Positions 36,947 to 46,169 are shown, numbered from the stretch's first letter. The stretch is 64,000 nt of DNA from CAWDMN01 sp963803155 (GCA_963803155.1 CAWDMN010000112.1:1-64000); one strand, 5' to 3'. Translations and numbers: made by a program. Notes: generated by a model not told the origin, from the sequence alone.

Positions 36947-37840
36947 CTATTCATAGTGCAAGGCCTCAATGGGATCCATGGCAGCAGCCTTATGGGCGGG
37001 GTAATAGCCGAAAAAGATTCCAATGGCCGCGGAGAAAAGAATGGAGATAAAGATGGAGTTATAAGAAACCAAAGTAGGCCAGCCTAAAATTTTTGCCATC
37101 CCGATTGACCCTCCTAATCCCACAAATAATCCCAGTATTGCACTCCAGATACAGAGCAGAATAGATTCAGAAAGAAATTGGATGCGGACATGATTTGGAC
37201 GAGCGCCAATCGCCATGCGGATGCCGATCTCGCGGGTGCGCTCCGAAACGGCCACAAGCATGATGTTCATAATGCCAATCCCGCCAACGATCAGGGAAAC
37301 CGCGGCGATGCTGGCCAGCCAGGCCGTCATGATGCGATTTGTCGCGTCGGGGGTGTCGGCGATTTCGCTCAAATTCCGGACAGTGAAATCATCGTCCTGA
37401 AAGTGGCCAAGGCGGTGGCGTTGCCGTAAGCAACTGGGAGATTTGCTCCTGGGCCGCATAAGTGGTGCGGGCACTGCACCTACCGATCCGGATTGAACAT
37501 AAAGGACTCCACGGAGAAACTTCTTCATTATCGTCGTATAAGGAACGATAACAGTGTCATCTTGATCTTGCCCCCATGCCGTTTGTCCCTTTTTGGCCAA
37601 TACACCCAAGACTTGAAACGAAAGATTCTTAATCCTGATGGTCTGACCGATGGGATCGCTTCCCCCAAAAAGCTGATCGACGACGGTTTGACCCAGAACG
37701 GCCACCCGTGCTGCATTTTTAACCTGCCCTTCGGTAAAGAAAATGCCGCTTGCCACCTGCCAATTTCGAATGTCGGGAAGATTCTGGTTGTAACCATCAT
37801 TCCTTCAAGAGAATTTACGTATTTGAAAAAGGGAGAATCA
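36947..37840 (-). pseudogene. MacB-like ABC permease, 5'-truncated and frameshifted
   Basis: The C-terminal two thirds of a MacB-type permease. The open frame from 37756 begins inside the periplasmic domain. The homologous sequence extends upstream to about 37840 (N-D-G-Y-N-Q-N-L-P-D-I-R-N-W-Q-V) before a stop breaks it. The ATPase and first helix are missing. Two compensating indels (near 37470 and 37425) scramble about 15 residues: the proper A-A-Q-E-Q-I-S-Q-L-L is found only in another frame between them. The FtsX end is intact (G-G-I-G-I-M-N-I-M-L-V-A-V-S-E-R-T-R-E-I-G; D-P-I-E-A-L-H-Y-E). Truncated gene, paralogous to the permease at 13.5 kb. Confidence 0.8.
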
Positions 37841-37888
37841 CAGATTATTTGGGAGGGGCAATTAATCAATATGAATCTAACGATGGAT

Positions 37889-38374
37889 TTAAAGCGATCC
37901 AAAGCTCTTCTTGATTTTTTGATAGGAAATATCCAGCGATTCCGGCAAAACTCGTGTTTCACCCGCGATAGTCATGAAATTGGAGTCCCCTATCCATCGG
38001 GGGACCACATGCATGTGGATATGCTGATCTACTCCGGCGCCAGCGCAACGGCCTAAATTCATGCCAATGTTAAATCCATCCGGGCGGTAAGCACGTTCCA
38101 GCACGGATTTGCACCGTTGCGCCAACAGCATCATCTCCGATAGTTGATCCAACGATAGATTTCCCAAATCGGAAATATGCGCGTAAGGGCTGATCAGCAG
38201 ATGGCCGCTGGTGTAGGGGTAAAGGTTCAATAGGATAAAATGCAATCTTCCCCGATAAACGACCAAACGCTGGGCATCCTTTTCCGCATCGTCCGCAATG
38301 CAGAAGGGACATCCTTCAGCACCATTTATATTGGAAACGTATTGATACCGCCAAGGGGTCCAAAGATAATCCAT
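37889..38374 (-). CDS. HIT-domain protein (AP4A-hydrolase/phosphorylase type)
   Basis: A 161-residue histidine-triad nucleotide hydrolase or transferase. It has a leading zinc-type pair G-C-P-F-C, the A-P-Y-A-H-like segment (S-P-Y-A-H-I-S-D) and the catalytic triad H-I-H-M-H-V-V-P-R-W. The long form with the terminal W resembles actinobacterial and acidobacterial AP4A phosphorylase-like HIT proteins. It starts just 2 bases after the HU gene stop, so it is in the same transcript as HU. A second, shorter HIT protein is at 45.7 kb. Confidence 0.93.
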   Translation of the reverse strand: MDYLWTPWRYQYVSNINGAEGCPFCIADDAEKDAQRLVVYRGRLHFILLNLYPYTSGHLLISPYAHISDLGNLSLDQLSEMMLLAQRCKSVLERAYRPDGFNIGMNLGRCAGAGVDQHIHMHVVPRWIGDSNFMTIAGETRVLPESLDISYQKIKKSFGSL

Positions 38375-38376
38375 GA

Positions 38377-38664
38377 TTATCCCGCCACGGGAATGTTAAT
38401 CAGATCTTTCAGTTCTTTGCTGGGCTTAAAGTAGGGAACCTTTTTTTCGGGAACGCTCACTTTGTCGCCAGTTTTGGGATTGCGCCCCAGACGTGCCCTG
38501 CGCTCCCGAATCCTGAAGCTGCCAAATCCGCGGACTTCCAATTTGTCGCCACTCTTCAAGGCTTTGATTATACTTTCGAACAGAGTCTCCACGATTACTT
38601 CCGCTTCCTTCCGGCTCAACTCGGTCACTTTGGCCACTTCATCGACGAGATCAGCTTTGGTCAT
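38377..38664 (-). CDS. HU/IHF-family DNA-binding protein
   Basis: A 95-residue nucleoid protein that binds and bends DNA as a dimer. It has the N-terminal helices M-T-K-A-D-L-V-D-E-V, the G-D-K-L-E-V-R-G-F-G-S-F saddle and the arm R-R-A-R-L-G-R-N-P-K-T-G with the intercalating Pro. The terminal P-Y-F-K-P-S-K-E-L resembles IHF-beta/HupB types. It lies between sppA and a HIT gene; rpsA followed by an HU/IHF gene is a common bacterial order. An AAGGAGAA site precedes the ATG. Confidence 0.96.
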   Translation of the reverse strand: MTKADLVDEVAKVTELSRKEAEVIVETLFESIIKALKSGDKLEVRGFGSFRIRERRARLGRNPKTGDKVSVPEKKVPYFKPSKELKDLINIPVAG

Positions 38665-38729
38665 GATGATACATTCTCCTTTTATTTTTCAAGATGGGTT
38701 CCCGGTTGACCAAGAACCGGACAATCAAT

Positions 38730-39638
38730 TCATTTCCACAAGTAAGAAAATTGTATTTGAGTTCCGCAATTTTGGTTGTTGATAGGCAGCAGACTGGATA
38801 AATCTCCGCTCAATAAGTCCCAAAAATTACGACGTTCTTTGACCGGATGCACCAATTTGGGTTCCCCTTCAATTTTAGCCAGTTTGGCCGTTATCTCCAC
38901 GGCATCTTGAAAAGTTCCGATTTCATCAATCAGCCTTCTGGATTTGGCGTCTAATCCTGTGAAAATCCGTCCATCCGCCAGAGGTTTCACCACCGCCAAG
39001 TCTAGTTTGCGCCCTTTGGATACCGCCAGGGTGAACTGGTTATAGAGATCCTCAATAATGCCCTGCATATATTTTTTTTCATTCGGCGTCAACTCCCGCA
39101 CGGGAGAAGGCGCATCCTTGAACTCACCACTTTTGAATACGACGTTTTTTAATTTTGCCCATTGCAGCAAGTCCCCATAATTGTACCACTCGGCAATTAC
39201 GCCAATGCTTCCAGTCACAGTCCCCGCGTTTGCCACAATTTTATCGCTGGCACAAGCGATGTAGTAAGCTCCTGAGGCGCCGACGGAAGCCATGGAACTC
39301 ACCACGATTTTTTTCTTCCGATCTCGCAGCTTTAAGACTTCCTGATAAATTTCCTGTGAAGCCGCCACCCCACCGCCAGGGCTGTCGATGTGGAGAATAA
39401 CCGCCTTGATTGAGGGAGAATCGCCGAATTTCTTGATTTGTTCCACCCAGGAACGAGCTTCGAAAATGGGTCCGTGCAAATCGATGACTCCAATTTTACT
39501 GCCACTAAAACTGAAATCAGCCAAATCATCCTCTTTGACCGAATAAAGGAGCAGGGCGTAAACGGTCAAAACAAAAAACAATAAGGCCGCGCCTCCAAGC
39601 ACGCTCCAAAGCAGCCATTTGGATTGAGAGGATTTCAT
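38730..39638 (-). CDS. sppA: Signal peptide peptidase SppA (short form)
   Basis: A 302-residue membrane-anchored serine protease that degrades leftover signal peptides. One N-terminal membrane helix (residues about 9-31) is followed by a ClpP-like domain with I-L-H-I-D-S-P-G-G-G-V-A-A. The nucleophile Ser lies in V-G-A-S-G-A-Y-Y-I-A, then A-G-T-V-T-G-S-I-G-V and the general-base Lys in F-K-S-G-E-F-K-D. This is the single-domain (36-kDa type) form. Its start overlaps the rpsA stop by 4 bases (39635-39638), so it is translationally coupled to ribosomal protein S1. Confidence 0.95.
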   Translation of the reverse strand: MKSSQSKWLLWSVLGGAALLFFVLTVYALLLYSVKEDDLADFSFSGSKIGVIDLHGPIFEARSWVEQIKKFGDSPSIKAVILHIDSPGGGVAASQEIYQEVLKLRDRKKKIVVSSMASVGASGAYYIACASDKIVANAGTVTGSIGVIAEWYNYGDLLQWAKLKNVVFKSGEFKDAPSPVRELTPNEKKYMQGIIEDLYNQFTLAVSKGRKLDLAVVKPLADGRIFTGLDAKSRRLIDEIGTFQDAVEITAKLAKIEGEPKLVHPVKERRNFWDLLSGDLSSLLPINNQNCGTQIQFSYLWK

Positions 39639-41470
39639 ATATTCTCCCCAGCAACCGGATCGATGGAGGCGGAGGGCTGGCCTGTGTTTCCATCAGGTTC
39701 CTTATCGATTGGATGGATTATTTCTGGCTCTGTACGCATAGAATCCAAGGATTCTGCTTCCACGGGCGGTGAAATGCTTTGTTCGGCCGATTCTGGTATC
39801 TCAAGGTCCAGCAAACTCAATCCAATTCTCTTCTCTTTAGGGAGCACGCGCAATATGCGGAAGAGCTTTGAAATACCCACTCCTTCGCCCTTTTGAGCCA
39901 TCATAGCAGTCTCATCATCAAATTCGGAAATATGGCACAGCCCTTCAATTCCCTCGGCCAGTTCTACAAAAGCGCCAAAGGAGGCGAATCGCACAATGGT
40001 CCCCTGGATGAGAGCTCCCGGCTGATGATGGGCGGCAAATTCATCCCAAATGTTCGGCCGCAACTGTTTTAAACCCAGCGAAAGCCTGCGATGTTCAGGA
40101 TCGGCGTTCAAAACCACCGCCTGGACAATCTCCCCTTTTCTGATAATTTCAGAAGGGTGTTTGATGTTGCGGCTCCAGCTCAGGTCAGAGATATGGATTA
40201 ATCCATCAATCCCTTCCTCAACCTCCACAAAAGCTCCAAATTCCGTGAGGTTGCGTACTTTTCCGGTGACAATTGAACCGGCGGGATGACGCTCCGTAAT
40301 ATTATGCCAGGGATCAGGCTGAATTTGCTTCAAACCTAGTGAAATTTTTCGATCTTGCGGATTGATCCCTAAAACCATCACCTCAATATTGGCGCCGATT
40401 GTCAGCAATTTAGAAGGGGCCTTCAACCTCTTGCTCCAAGTCATTTCCGAGATATGGATGAGCCCTTCGACTCCCGTCTCCAATTCGACGAAAGCACCGT
40501 AGTCCGTGAGGCTTATTACAGTCCCTCGGATTCGGCTATTCGGAGAGTATCGTTCGCCAACGCTTTCCCACGGGTCCGCGGATAGCTGTTTCAAACCCAA
40601 GGAGACTCGATTGGATTCCGAGTCAAATTTGAGCACTTTAACTTTCACTTCCTGGCCCACAGTGAAATAGTGGGAAGGGTGTTTAGGGCGCCCCCAAGAA
40701 ATGTCAGAAATATGAAGAAGGCCGTCGATGCCCCCCAAATCGATAAAAACACCATAATCGGTGATATTCTTGACTTTACCCGGTAGTACGGCCCCCTCGG
40801 CCAAGTGAGCGAGGGTTTCGGCTTTCAACTTTGATTCGCGTTCTTCAACCAGCACTCGCCGTGAGAGGACTATGTTGTTCCTTTTTTTGTTCAGTTTGAT
40901 GACTTTGCACTCAATTACTTGCCCCTTGAATCCGTCAAGGTTCCGAACCGGTTTTGTATCAATTTGAGACCCTGGAAGAAATGCCTTCACGCCAATGTCA
41001 ACAAATAACCCGCCTTTAGTTTTTTCGACCACTGTTCCCTGCAGGATGGTTTGTTCATTGAATGCTTTTTCAATTTGATCCCAAGCTTTGAGTCGTTGGG
41101 CCCGCTCGTGAGAGAGAATCACCCGCCCTTCCACATCTTCCGACCGCTCCAAGACGACTTCAATTTCGTTGCCGGCTTGCACTCCAACGGTGCCATCCCC
41201 TTTCAAAAATTCCTGAATGGGGATGATGCCCTCCGACTTATAGCCAACATCCACTATGACTTCACTGGCAGTGACGGCAACGACTTTTCCCATGATTATT
41301 TCGCCATCGGTAAGAGTATCAAACCCACTATAATTATCCAACATCTGCTCATATTCCGCGGCATTCTGGCTGGGGATGTTGTCAGGTTGAGGGCTGGGGG
41401 ATTCAGTGCTTACCGGATTTTTTCCGGTTTCTTGGTCATCGATTAAATTGTTTTGGCTGGAAACGGTCAT
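39635..41470 (-). CDS. rpsA: Ribosomal protein S1
   Basis: A 611-residue RNA-binding protein with six S1 (OB-fold) domains. They begin at about residues 56, 140, 227, 312, 399 and 485, recognised by repeats such as G-K-V-x-x-x-T-x-x-G-A-F-V-x-L and G-L-I-H-I-S-x-x-S/T-W. It recruits mRNA to the 30S subunit. Domains 3-5 are the most regular; a non-conserved acidic/proline-rich tail follows the sixth. A GGAGG site precedes the ATG at 41470. It heads the operon rpsA-sppA-HU-HIT on the minus strand. Confidence 0.96.
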   Translation of the reverse strand: MTVSSQNNLIDDQETGKNPVSTESPSPQPDNIPSQNAAEYEQMLDNYSGFDTLTDGEIIMGKVVAVTASEVIVDVGYKSEGIIPIQEFLKGDGTVGVQAGNEIEVVLERSEDVEGRVILSHERAQRLKAWDQIEKAFNEQTILQGTVVEKTKGGLFVDIGVKAFLPGSQIDTKPVRNLDGFKGQVIECKVIKLNKKRNNIVLSRRVLVEERESKLKAETLAHLAEGAVLPGKVKNITDYGVFIDLGGIDGLLHISDISWGRPKHPSHYFTVGQEVKVKVLKFDSESNRVSLGLKQLSADPWESVGERYSPNSRIRGTVISLTDYGAFVELETGVEGLIHISEMTWSKRLKAPSKLLTIGANIEVMVLGINPQDRKISLGLKQIQPDPWHNITERHPAGSIVTGKVRNLTEFGAFVEVEEGIDGLIHISDLSWSRNIKHPSEIIRKGEIVQAVVLNADPEHRRLSLGLKQLRPNIWDEFAAHHQPGALIQGTIVRFASFGAFVELAEGIEGLCHISEFDDETAMMAQKGEGVGISKLFRILRVLPKEKRIGLSLLDLEIPESAEQSISPPVEAESLDSMRTEPEIIHPIDKEPDGNTGQPSASIDPVAGENI

Positions 41471-41691
41471 TGCTTCCTCCGCACTTTCATTCTTTGGGAG
41501 CAGTCACAGGAGCAAGAGAGTAGGTGCCGGGACTTACTTTGCGATTGAATGAGTGCTGTTGTCGGGATTTACGGATCATCAAAAATGAATCATCGTCAAT
41601 AAAAATCAACTTTCTAATACTTTAGCATTCGCACACTAAAATGTAACTTGCTTTACCAGACATGCCGCATCTTGAAGGCAAACTCCCCCCA

Positions 41692-41769
41692 GGTTGGTTC
41701 CAGAAATTTCAGACTCATAGCAAGGATTCGAGAACCAGCTATATTCTGATACAATCCTGGTTGGTTCCA
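41692..41769. repeat. 11-bp direct repeat upstream of rpmE
   Basis: GGTTGGTTCCA occurs twice, at 41692-41702 and 41759-41769, with start points 67 bases apart, in the divergent rpsA-rpmE region. It could be part of an RNA leader or a protein-binding site; nothing more can be said. Confidence 0.4.
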
Positions 41770-41866
41770 CGGGATAACAGTGCGGGGGCAAGAAACCTCT
41801 ATCGATATGCAATTCCTTGGTACTCAAGTTGTAATCATACTCTGGTACTATACTGGAACACAAAAA

Positions 41867-41895
41867 TTGCTGTCAACTGGATTTTGCCCTATAAT
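41867..41895 (+). promoter_or_regulatory. Promoter of rpmE
   Basis: TTGCTG (41867-41872), a 17-base spacer and a perfect TATAAT (41890-41895). The rpmE ATG is about 80 bases downstream, leaving a short leader. Confidence 0.6.
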
Positions 41896-41974
41896 AAATG
41901 CTTGCTTGGCAAGGGGAAATGCCGTTATACTTTCCCTTTTGCAGGTGAATTCAAAGTCGAGGTCAGGGAAGTAC

Positions 41975-42178
41975 ATGCGTCCGAACATCCACCCGAAGTA
42001 TGTTGAAGCCACGGTTACGTGTGCCTGTGGCGAAAATTTTAAGACTCATTCCACCAAGGGTAATATCCACTTGGAGATATGCTCTAAATGTCATCCCTTT
42101 TTTACGGGGAAGCAAAAGCTGATTGATACTGCCGGTCGCGTGGAGCGATTCCAACGTAAGTATGGGAAGAAGACTTAA
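41975..42178 (+). CDS. rpmE: Ribosomal protein L31 (zinc-binding type)
   Basis: A 67-residue large-subunit protein. It opens M-R-P-N-I-H-P-K-Y and keeps the zinc ligands C-A-C in V-T-C-A-C-G and C-S-K-C, so it is the C+ form rather than the zinc-independent paralogue. The conserved S-K-C-H-P-F-F-T-G-K and G-R-V-E-R-F end are present. The ATG at 41975 is chosen from the family N-terminus; the frame is open further upstream to 41780, but that part is not homologous. It begins the common order rpmE-prfA-prmC, here with a DUF1385 gene between rpmE and prfA. Confidence 0.96.
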   Translation: MRPNIHPKYVEATVTCACGENFKTHSTKGNIHLEICSKCHPFFTGKQKLIDTAGRVERFQRKYGKKT

Positions 42179-42261
42179 ATGATTTTTCAAATTGATCTGC
42201 GTCGCCGATGGGCTCACCTCCAGGTTTGAGGCAATGACGGTAGATCGACGTGATTGTTCGT

Positions 42262-42334
42262 GTCACATTCTCCCAATTTTCCTGCGTTCTTGGAGATGAT
42301 TTTTGATTCTGACGGATTAAGCGGAGAGTGTGAC
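42262..42334 (+). other. Inverted repeat between rpmE and the DUF1385 gene
   Basis: Arms GTCACATTCTCC (42262-42273) and GGAGAGTGTGAC (42323-42334) pair with one mismatch, 49 bases apart. They could bracket a structured leader for the downstream genes or form a processing site. No T-run follows, so a terminator is unlikely. Confidence 0.35.
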
Positions 42335-42391
42335 CAGAAAATCCCTCCTGCAATTGGAGGCAAATATTTTTGCAGGATATGGTAATCGAAG

Positions 42392-43549
42392 TTGTCAGAT
42401 TTTCAAGATGAATTGAAGGTTGAAAAAATCGCTGAACCTCTCCGGAGGGAAGCGCATAGACAGGTTGGAAATAGCAGATCCACCCTTCCTCACTATATCC
42501 ACGCTATAAGTTCTGCATTTAGATCTATAATCTCCATGACCATTAGGGAACGTTCAATCCAGAAGAACTTTTTCGGTATCTTGATTTCCCCATTTTGGAC
42601 TTCGGCGGGTGAAGAGATCTTGGTGGGCGGTCAGGCCGTATTCGAGGGAGTCATGATGCGCGCTCCCAATAGCTATTCGATCGCGGTCCGACGGGGCGAT
42701 CAATCCATTTCAGTCAAAAAGGAAACTCTCTCCCGACCTTCCGATGGAAAAAAGGTATGGAAGTGGCCTGTCTTTCGAGGAATGGCTACGCTCGGCCAAG
42801 CTTTGGTCTTAGGCATCCGCGCTTTAAAATTTTCCACGGATCAAGCTCTTGATGATCTTGTAAAAGCGGACAAAGATCAATCGGGTATAAGAGAGGAAAA
42901 AAAGTCGAAAGAACTAAGCTCCTGGCTCATTGGCTTGAATATCATGATAGCGCTGTTATTTTTCGTTTTGCTCTTCAAATTGCTTCCTCTCTTTTTGGCA
43001 AATCTTTTAAAAAATCAGTTTCCTGTTTTTGGAAATCCTCTGCTGTTCAGCCTTGTGGATGGAATTGTCCGGATGGCTATTTTTTTAGGATATATCCTGG
43101 CGATAGCCCAGCTCAAGGACATTAAGCGTGTCTTTGAATATCATGGCGCGGAACACAAGGTGGTTTTTGCGTTTGAAGCAGGAGACGCCCTTACCGTTGA
43201 AAATGCGAGAAAGTACTCCACTCTTCATCCGCGCTGCGGCACCAGTTTCTTGATGGTGGTGATGTTGATCAGCATTGTGGTTTATACATTTATTCCCTTT
43301 GAGTCTTTTTTGTGGAAATTGTTGAGTCGGATAATTCTGATTCCACTGATTGCGGGAATATCGTATGAAATTATCCGTTTTTCAGCCAAGCGAAAGAATC
43401 AATTTCTGAAGTGGCTGACGCTTCCCGGTCTTTGGTTGCAGAGGGTGACTACTCGGGAACCCGGGGATGACCAACTGGAAATAGCCATCCGAGCCCTAAA
43501 TGAAGCTCTTAGTCTGGAGAATTGCGGGAAAATTGGGGCGGTGCTTTGA
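42392..43549 (+). CDS. DUF1385 (YqhQ-like) membrane protein
   Basis: A protein of up to 385 residues with the DUF1385 signature V-G-G-Q-A-V-F-E-G-V-M-M-R-A-P and W-P-V-F-R-G-M. Three or four membrane helices and the conserved Y-H-G-A-E-H-K-V and H-P-R-C-G-T-S-F-L follow. Function is undefined; the His/Cys clusters suggest metal binding at the membrane. The start is uncertain: a TTG at 42392 gives the longest form, an ATG at 42536 lacks a ribosome site but lies closer to the usual family N-terminus. Its stop overlaps the prfA start (ATGA-type, 43547-43551). In Firmicutes and Acidobacteriota it is commonly found next to rpmE/prfA/prmC. Confidence 0.88.
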   Translation: MSDFQDELKVEKIAEPLRREAHRQVGNSRSTLPHYIHAISSAFRSIISMTIRERSIQKNFFGILISPFWTSAGEEILVGGQAVFEGVMMRAPNSYSIAVRRGDQSISVKKETLSRPSDGKKVWKWPVFRGMATLGQALVLGIRALKFSTDQALDDLVKADKDQSGIREEKKSKELSSWLIGLNIMIALLFFVLLFKLLPLFLANLLKNQFPVFGNPLLFSLVDGIVRMAIFLGYILAIAQLKDIKRVFEYHGAEHKVVFAFEAGDALTVENARKYSTLHPRCGTSFLMVVMLISIVVYTFIPFESFLWKLLSRIILIPLIAGISYEIIRFSAKRKNQFLKWLTLPGLWLQRVTTREPGDDQLEIAIRALNEALSLENCGKIGAVL

Positions 43550-44631
43550 TGTTTGAAAAGTTGCAACATTTGGAAAAAAAAATCGAAGAATTGACACAAC
43601 ACCTTAGCGATCCTGCGATTATTGCTGATCCTGCGACTTATCAAAAGCACGCTAAAGCCCACGCTGATTTGGCTCCGGTGGTCGATAAATTTCGGGAATT
43701 TAAGGAAATCAAAAAAGGAATCGAAGGGGCCCGCCAGTTGTTGGAAGAAAGTGGATCGGACCCTGATTTGAGAGACTTGGCGCAGGAAGAACTCACTACG
43801 CTGGAAGCGCGTCTGCCATTGTGCGAGCAGGAACTTAAGCTGTTATTGCTTCCCAAAGATCCCAACGATGAAAAGAATGTCTTGTTGGAAATCCGAGCCG
43901 GCACGGGTGGTGACGAGGCGAGTTTGTTTGCTCAGGAAATGTTTCGATTATATTCCCGATATGCTGAAGCGCAGGGTTGGCGGATGGAAATTATTTCTTC
44001 GAGCAATTCTGGAGTGGGTGGACTCAAAGAAGTCATTGCCATGATTGAAGGAAAATCGGTGTATAGCAAGTTAAAGTATGAAAGTGGAGTGCACCGGGTT
44101 CAACGGGTTCCAGTCACCGAAGCCAGCGGCAGGGTTCACACTTCCGCTATTACGGTGGCCGTGTTGCCTGAAGCAGACGAAGTGGAAATTGAAATCAACG
44201 AGAAGGACCTCCGGATTGACACTTTCTGCTCGTCCGGTCCTGGAGGTCAATCCGTAAATACCACCTATTCAGCCGTCCGGATTACCCACCTTCCCTCAGG
44301 TTTGGTCGTATCCTGCCAGGATGAAAAATCCCAGATCAAGAATCGGGCCAAAGCAATGCGCGTACTGCGTTCGCGTTTATATGAGATTGAAATGGAAGAA
44401 CAGCAGAAGGCCATAGCGCAGGATCGTCGAACGCAGGTAGGCACGGGGGATCGCAGCGAAAAAATCCGGACATATAATTTTCCCCAGAACCGGGTAACGG
44501 ATCATCGTATCGGGCTAACCATTCACCAGCTCGATTCCATCATGGATGGCAATATAGGTGGAATCATCGAAGCACTCGTCACACATTACCAGGCTGAAAA
44601 ACTGAAGAATGAAGTGGCTGTCGCCATCTGA
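43549..44631 (+). CDS. prfA: Peptide chain release factor 1
   Basis: A 360-residue class I release factor recognising UAA and UAG. It contains the stop-codon motif P-V-T in V-Q-R-V-P-V-T-E-A-S-G-R (the RF1 type P-x-T) and the G-G-Q motif in S-S-G-P-G-G-Q-S-V-N-T-T, whose Gln is methylated by PrmC, encoded immediately downstream. The ATG at 43549, overlapping the DUF1385 stop, is the correct start; an upstream in-frame ATG at 43522 would lie inside that gene. Length is standard. Confidence 0.97.
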   Translation: MFEKLQHLEKKIEELTQHLSDPAIIADPATYQKHAKAHADLAPVVDKFREFKEIKKGIEGARQLLEESGSDPDLRDLAQEELTTLEARLPLCEQELKLLLLPKDPNDEKNVLLEIRAGTGGDEASLFAQEMFRLYSRYAEAQGWRMEIISSSNSGVGGLKEVIAMIEGKSVYSKLKYESGVHRVQRVPVTEASGRVHTSAITVAVLPEADEVEIEINEKDLRIDTFCSSGPGGQSVNTTYSAVRITHLPSGLVVSCQDEKSQIKNRAKAMRVLRSRLYEIEMEEQQKAIAQDRRTQVGTGDRSEKIRTYNFPQNRVTDHRIGLTIHQLDSIMDGNIGGIIEALVTHYQAEKLKNEVAVAI

Positions 44632-44752
44632 TGTTTCAACCGGACGAGCTCTCGCCGGCAAAGTCCCACGCTAAAGGGAATTGGAAATGAATTCCTCCTG
44701 GGCCTGATAGACACACGTTGATTTCAATTTCTGCAAAGCTTTTCCTAATAAT

Positions 44753-45604
44753 ATGAAGATCTCTGAGGCTCTTCGGCAGGGACTGCAAATTCTTGCCGCT
44801 CACGGCATTGAAGATGCCGCGCGGCATTCCGAATGGCTTTTGGCCGATTTGCTTCAGGTGAACACCGCGTATCTTCTTGCACATGGCCTAGAAGAATTGC
44901 CTCGCGAGACAGAATCGGATTATTTCGATAAGATCCGTTTGCGAACTCAAGGGCAACCATTGCAGTACTTGCTGGGTTATGAAGAGTTTTGCGGATTGAG
45001 ATTTGAAGTGACTTCCGCGGTGCTAATCCCGCGCCCGGAGACCGAATTGCTGGTTGCGGAGACCATTCGACGGCTCGATTCAACGTGCACTACCCTCACG
45101 GATGTTGGGACTGGTTCCGGTTGCATTGCCATTGCGGTCGCAAAAGCCCGCCCGAGGGTTAATATATACGCAGTCGACATGTCAGAAGAGGCACTAGTCG
45201 TAGCCAGGCGAAATGCCAAGCACCTTGGAATATCCAATATCAGTTTTCTTCAGGGGGACTTATTGACTCCTTTGGAAAGTCGGCTCGTTGAAGGACAACT
45301 CGACTGTATCGTTAGCAATCCTCCCTATGTTGCCGATGGTGAAATCAACGGGTTGCAGCCTGAAGTGCGGGATTGGGAGCCCCGAATGGCTCTGACAGCA
45401 GGCCCTTCGGGGACAGTCATTTTTGAAAAGTTGATCCCCCAGGCTTTTTCATGGCTTCGCCCGGAAGGATGGTTCCTGGCGGAAATCGGGTACGGCATGA
45501 AAGAAAGAGTCCTTGCTCTCTTCCATGCCGGCTGGGAGGTGGGACCCATTCTGAATGATCAAAATGGAATCCCCCGTGTCGTCATCGCCCGAAAAAGAAT
45601 TTGA
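44753..45604 (+). CDS. prmC: Release factor glutamine methyltransferase
   Basis: A 283-residue SAM-dependent N5-glutamine methyltransferase modifying the GGQ motif of RF1 and RF2. An N-terminal helical domain precedes the Rossmann domain. The SAM motif is L-T-D-V-G-T-G-S-G-C-I-A-I-A, an acidic strand end is in A-V-D-M-S-E-E-A, and the catalytic N-P-P-Y is in I-V-S-N-P-P-Y-V-A-D. The order prfA-prmC fits. The gap to prfA is 121 bases. Confidence 0.96.
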   Translation: MKISEALRQGLQILAAHGIEDAARHSEWLLADLLQVNTAYLLAHGLEELPRETESDYFDKIRLRTQGQPLQYLLGYEEFCGLRFEVTSAVLIPRPETELLVAETIRRLDSTCTTLTDVGTGSGCIAIAVAKARPRVNIYAVDMSEEALVVARRNAKHLGISNISFLQGDLLTPLESRLVEGQLDCIVSNPPYVADGEINGLQPEVRDWEPRMALTAGPSGTVIFEKLIPQAFSWLRPEGWFLAEIGYGMKERVLALFHAGWEVGPILNDQNGIPRVVIARKRI

Positions 45605-45723
45605 ACGATGGCGTGACAATGTAAGCGGATTGCAGTTTACGCCGCACGCCTTTGGAAATGGAGGAGTTCTGCGTCTTTTCTCTCATCGCTCAACACTCAG
45701 AATTTCCCCATGTAGAGGCTCCT

Positions 45724-46062
45724 ATGTGCCTATTCTGTCAAATCGTAGAGAAGAAATTGCCGGCCCGGATCGTGTATGAAGATGGCCTCATTTTGGCATT
45801 CGAAGATATTAATCCGCAAGCTCCCATTCATCTGTTGATTATTCCCAAAAAGCATGTCGTCTCATTAAATGATTTGAATGATGCTGAGGCAGAAATTGTC
45901 GGACATCTTTTCGGAGTGGCACGGGTCCTCGCGCGGGAGAAGGGAATTGACCGTTCCGGGTACCGGACCGTGATCAATACCGGAAGAGGCGCGGGCCAAT
46001 CCGTATTCCATCTGCACCTCCATTTGTTGGGTGGACGCCCCATGAACTGGCCGCCGGGATAG
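45724..46062 (+). CDS. HIT-family protein (HinT type)
   Basis: A 112-residue purine nucleoside phosphoramidase-like HIT protein. It starts M-C-L-F-C-Q-I-V with the zinc-type Cys pair, carries V-Y-E-D-G-L-I-L-A-F-E-D-I-N-P-Q-A-P-I-H and ends with the triad V-F-H-L-H-L-H-L-L-G-G-R. Length fits HinT. The ATG at 45724 is chosen from the family N-terminus; the frame stays open upstream to 45652. It follows prmC by 119 bases on the same strand. Confidence 0.95.
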   Translation: MCLFCQIVEKKLPARIVYEDGLILAFEDINPQAPIHLLIIPKKHVVSLNDLNDAEAEIVGHLFGVARVLAREKGIDRSGYRTVINTGRGAGQSVFHLHLHLLGGRPMNWPPG

Positions 46063-46169
46063 ACGCGCAAGACGAGCCCGCGCACTATGATCGTCACGTA
46101 TCATTAAGCTCAGATGAACTCCACTGTCCTTTTTACTGTGGATGACCGGTTCCTCGAATGCAAGTTCTC

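Larger units (their letters stand above)
41471..41974. other. Divergent promoter region between rpsA and rpmE
   Basis: About 500 bases with no supported gene. It contains a promoter for rpmE (41867-41895) and an 11-base direct repeat GGTTGGTTCCA at 41692-41702 and 41759-41769. No rpsA promoter could be assigned with confidence. A plus-strand frame of 114 codons across this region is not convincing. Confidence 0.5.

Noticed and set aside
34085..37845. Shared GGGAGAAT-type purine stretch near 34100 and 37830
   Set aside because: The match is short and low-complexity; coincidence is more likely than a repeat or recombination site.
41662..42006. Plus-strand frame of 114 codons upstream of rpmE
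   Set aside because: It overlaps rpmE in another frame, and the region has promoter and repeat features rather than coding character.
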